A DNA stretch of 64,000 nucleotides, taken from positions 62,001-126,000 of the forward strand of contig NZ_CP025113.1 in NCBI RefSeq assembly GCF_002831585.1, in the 5' to 3' direction. Every line of letters starts with the position of its first letter. Position 1 is the first letter of the stretch. Made by a program: the position numbers and the translations under genes. Of this stretch, positions 63,724-64,000 are shown piece after piece. The notes beneath the pieces were generated by a model that did no database searches, had not been told where the DNA came from, and worked only from the letters and a program-made list of their open reading frames with translations. Source of the DNA: Bradyrhizobium sp. SK17 (GTDB lineage: Bacteria; Pseudomonadota; Alphaproteobacteria; Rhizobiales; Xanthobacteraceae).

Positions 63724-64000
63724 ATGTCGGCTACCACCTATGTCCCTGAAGAATCGACAAAAATAGGCCTTCGCCCGTCGCGCGCCACGGTCAAGCGGGC
63801 GGCGATCGGATTGGCTGCGCTGATCGGCATCGGCGTGGCCGCCGACTTTGGCTACGACTACGTCACCACCGGCCGTTACCTCGAGTCGACCGATGACGCT
63901 TATGTGAAAGCGGACTCCACGATCATCGCGCCGAAAGTGTCGGGCTACATCGCCCAGGTGCTGGTCACCGACAACCAGCCGGTGAAGGCCGGCCAGGTGC
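63724..64000 (+). CDS. HlyD/EmrA-family efflux membrane-fusion protein, truncated by window end
   Basis: The visible 92 residues are a basic N-terminus, one membrane helix (AAIGLAALIGIGVAADFGYDY) and the beginning of the fusion domain: YLESTDDAYVKADSTIIAPKVSGYIAQVLV, with the DDAYV and biotinyl-lipoyl-like strands typical of EmrA/HlyD adaptors. cggaggatgcc precedes the ATG. It would bridge an inner-membrane exporter and an outer-membrane channel; those genes probably follow beyond the window. Confidence 0.9.
   Translation, partial: MSATTYVPEESTKIGLRPSRATVKRAAIGLAALIGIGVAADFGYDYVTTGRYLESTDDAYVKADSTIIAPKVSGYIAQVLVTDNQPVKAGQV

Overview
The window looks like a piece of chromosome from a Bradyrhizobium-type alphaproteobacterium (order Hyphomicrobiales). 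The grounds are high GC with strong third-position G/C bias, a cytochrome c of the rhizobial c550/c2 type, a zinc-less ribosomal protein L36, an SbmA/BacA-like ABC exporter, many LysR regulators and short intergenic palindromic elements. This taxonomic call is inference from protein style, not from a database match. No phage, insertion sequence, integrase, CRISPR array, rRNA or tRNA was seen.

Layout. 1-1610: the N-terminal part of an L-lactate/glycolate permease. 1.9-5.6 kb: SbmA/BacA-like ABC exporter, TorF-type porin, lysine/alanine-rich histone H1-like protein. 5.8-13.3 kb: glycolate oxidase genes glcF, glcE and glcD, with an ArsR regulator, an exported antibiotic-biosynthesis-monooxygenase-like protein, an acyltransferase and an unknown membrane protein lying between glcE and glcD. 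13.5-18.9 kb: cytochrome c, pyruvate:quinone oxidoreductase (poxB), alpha/beta hydrolase, lipoprotein, a 58-residue protein, a TPR protein and rpmJ. 19.3-21.9 kb: amidohydrolase, haloacid dehalogenase, YbaK-type editing protein, small exported protein. 22.1-25.4 kb: LysR regulator divergent from SDR, pirin and wrbA, which looks like a quinone/electrophile response unit.

25.5-43.3 kb is a large polysaccharide region. It holds a FemAB/CelD-like acetyltransferase, a JmjC-like cupin oxygenase, glycosyltransferases, two O-antigen-ligase/Wzy-like membrane proteins, a radical SAM protein with a SPASM-like tail, GH26 and GH5 hydrolases, a DUF6492 protein, a Wzx flippase, a methyltransferase, a polysaccharide deacetylase and a Wzz/Wzc-like co-polymerase whose Walker A motif is degenerate. 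I saw no initiating sugar-phosphate transferase and no outer-membrane Wza in the window. This is the best candidate for an undescribed system: an exopolysaccharide assembly line that also carries radical-SAM and Fe(II)-oxygenase chemistry.

43.3-49.5 kb: DUF1080 protein, exported cupin, DUF2171 protein, a small unknown, and a 1387-residue cyclic-di-GMP protein with five tandem GAF-type repeats before GGDEF and EAL. 49.8-53.1 kb: an apparent operon of Ldh-type dehydrogenase, flavin-dependent monooxygenase and FAH-family hydrolase, suggestive of a small catabolic cassette. 53.1-64 kb: palindromic repeats, two LysR regulators, two small exported/membrane proteins, an Lrp regulator divergent from a fused indolepyruvate ferredoxin oxidoreductase, an SSS-family symporter with its DUF3311 partner, a TctC-type binding protein, and the start of an HlyD/EmrA efflux adaptor cut by the window end.

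Several blocks fit a common theme of oxidising small organic acids into the respiratory chain: lactate/glycolate uptake, GlcDEF, PoxB, cytochrome c, monocarboxylate symporter and arylpyruvate oxidation.
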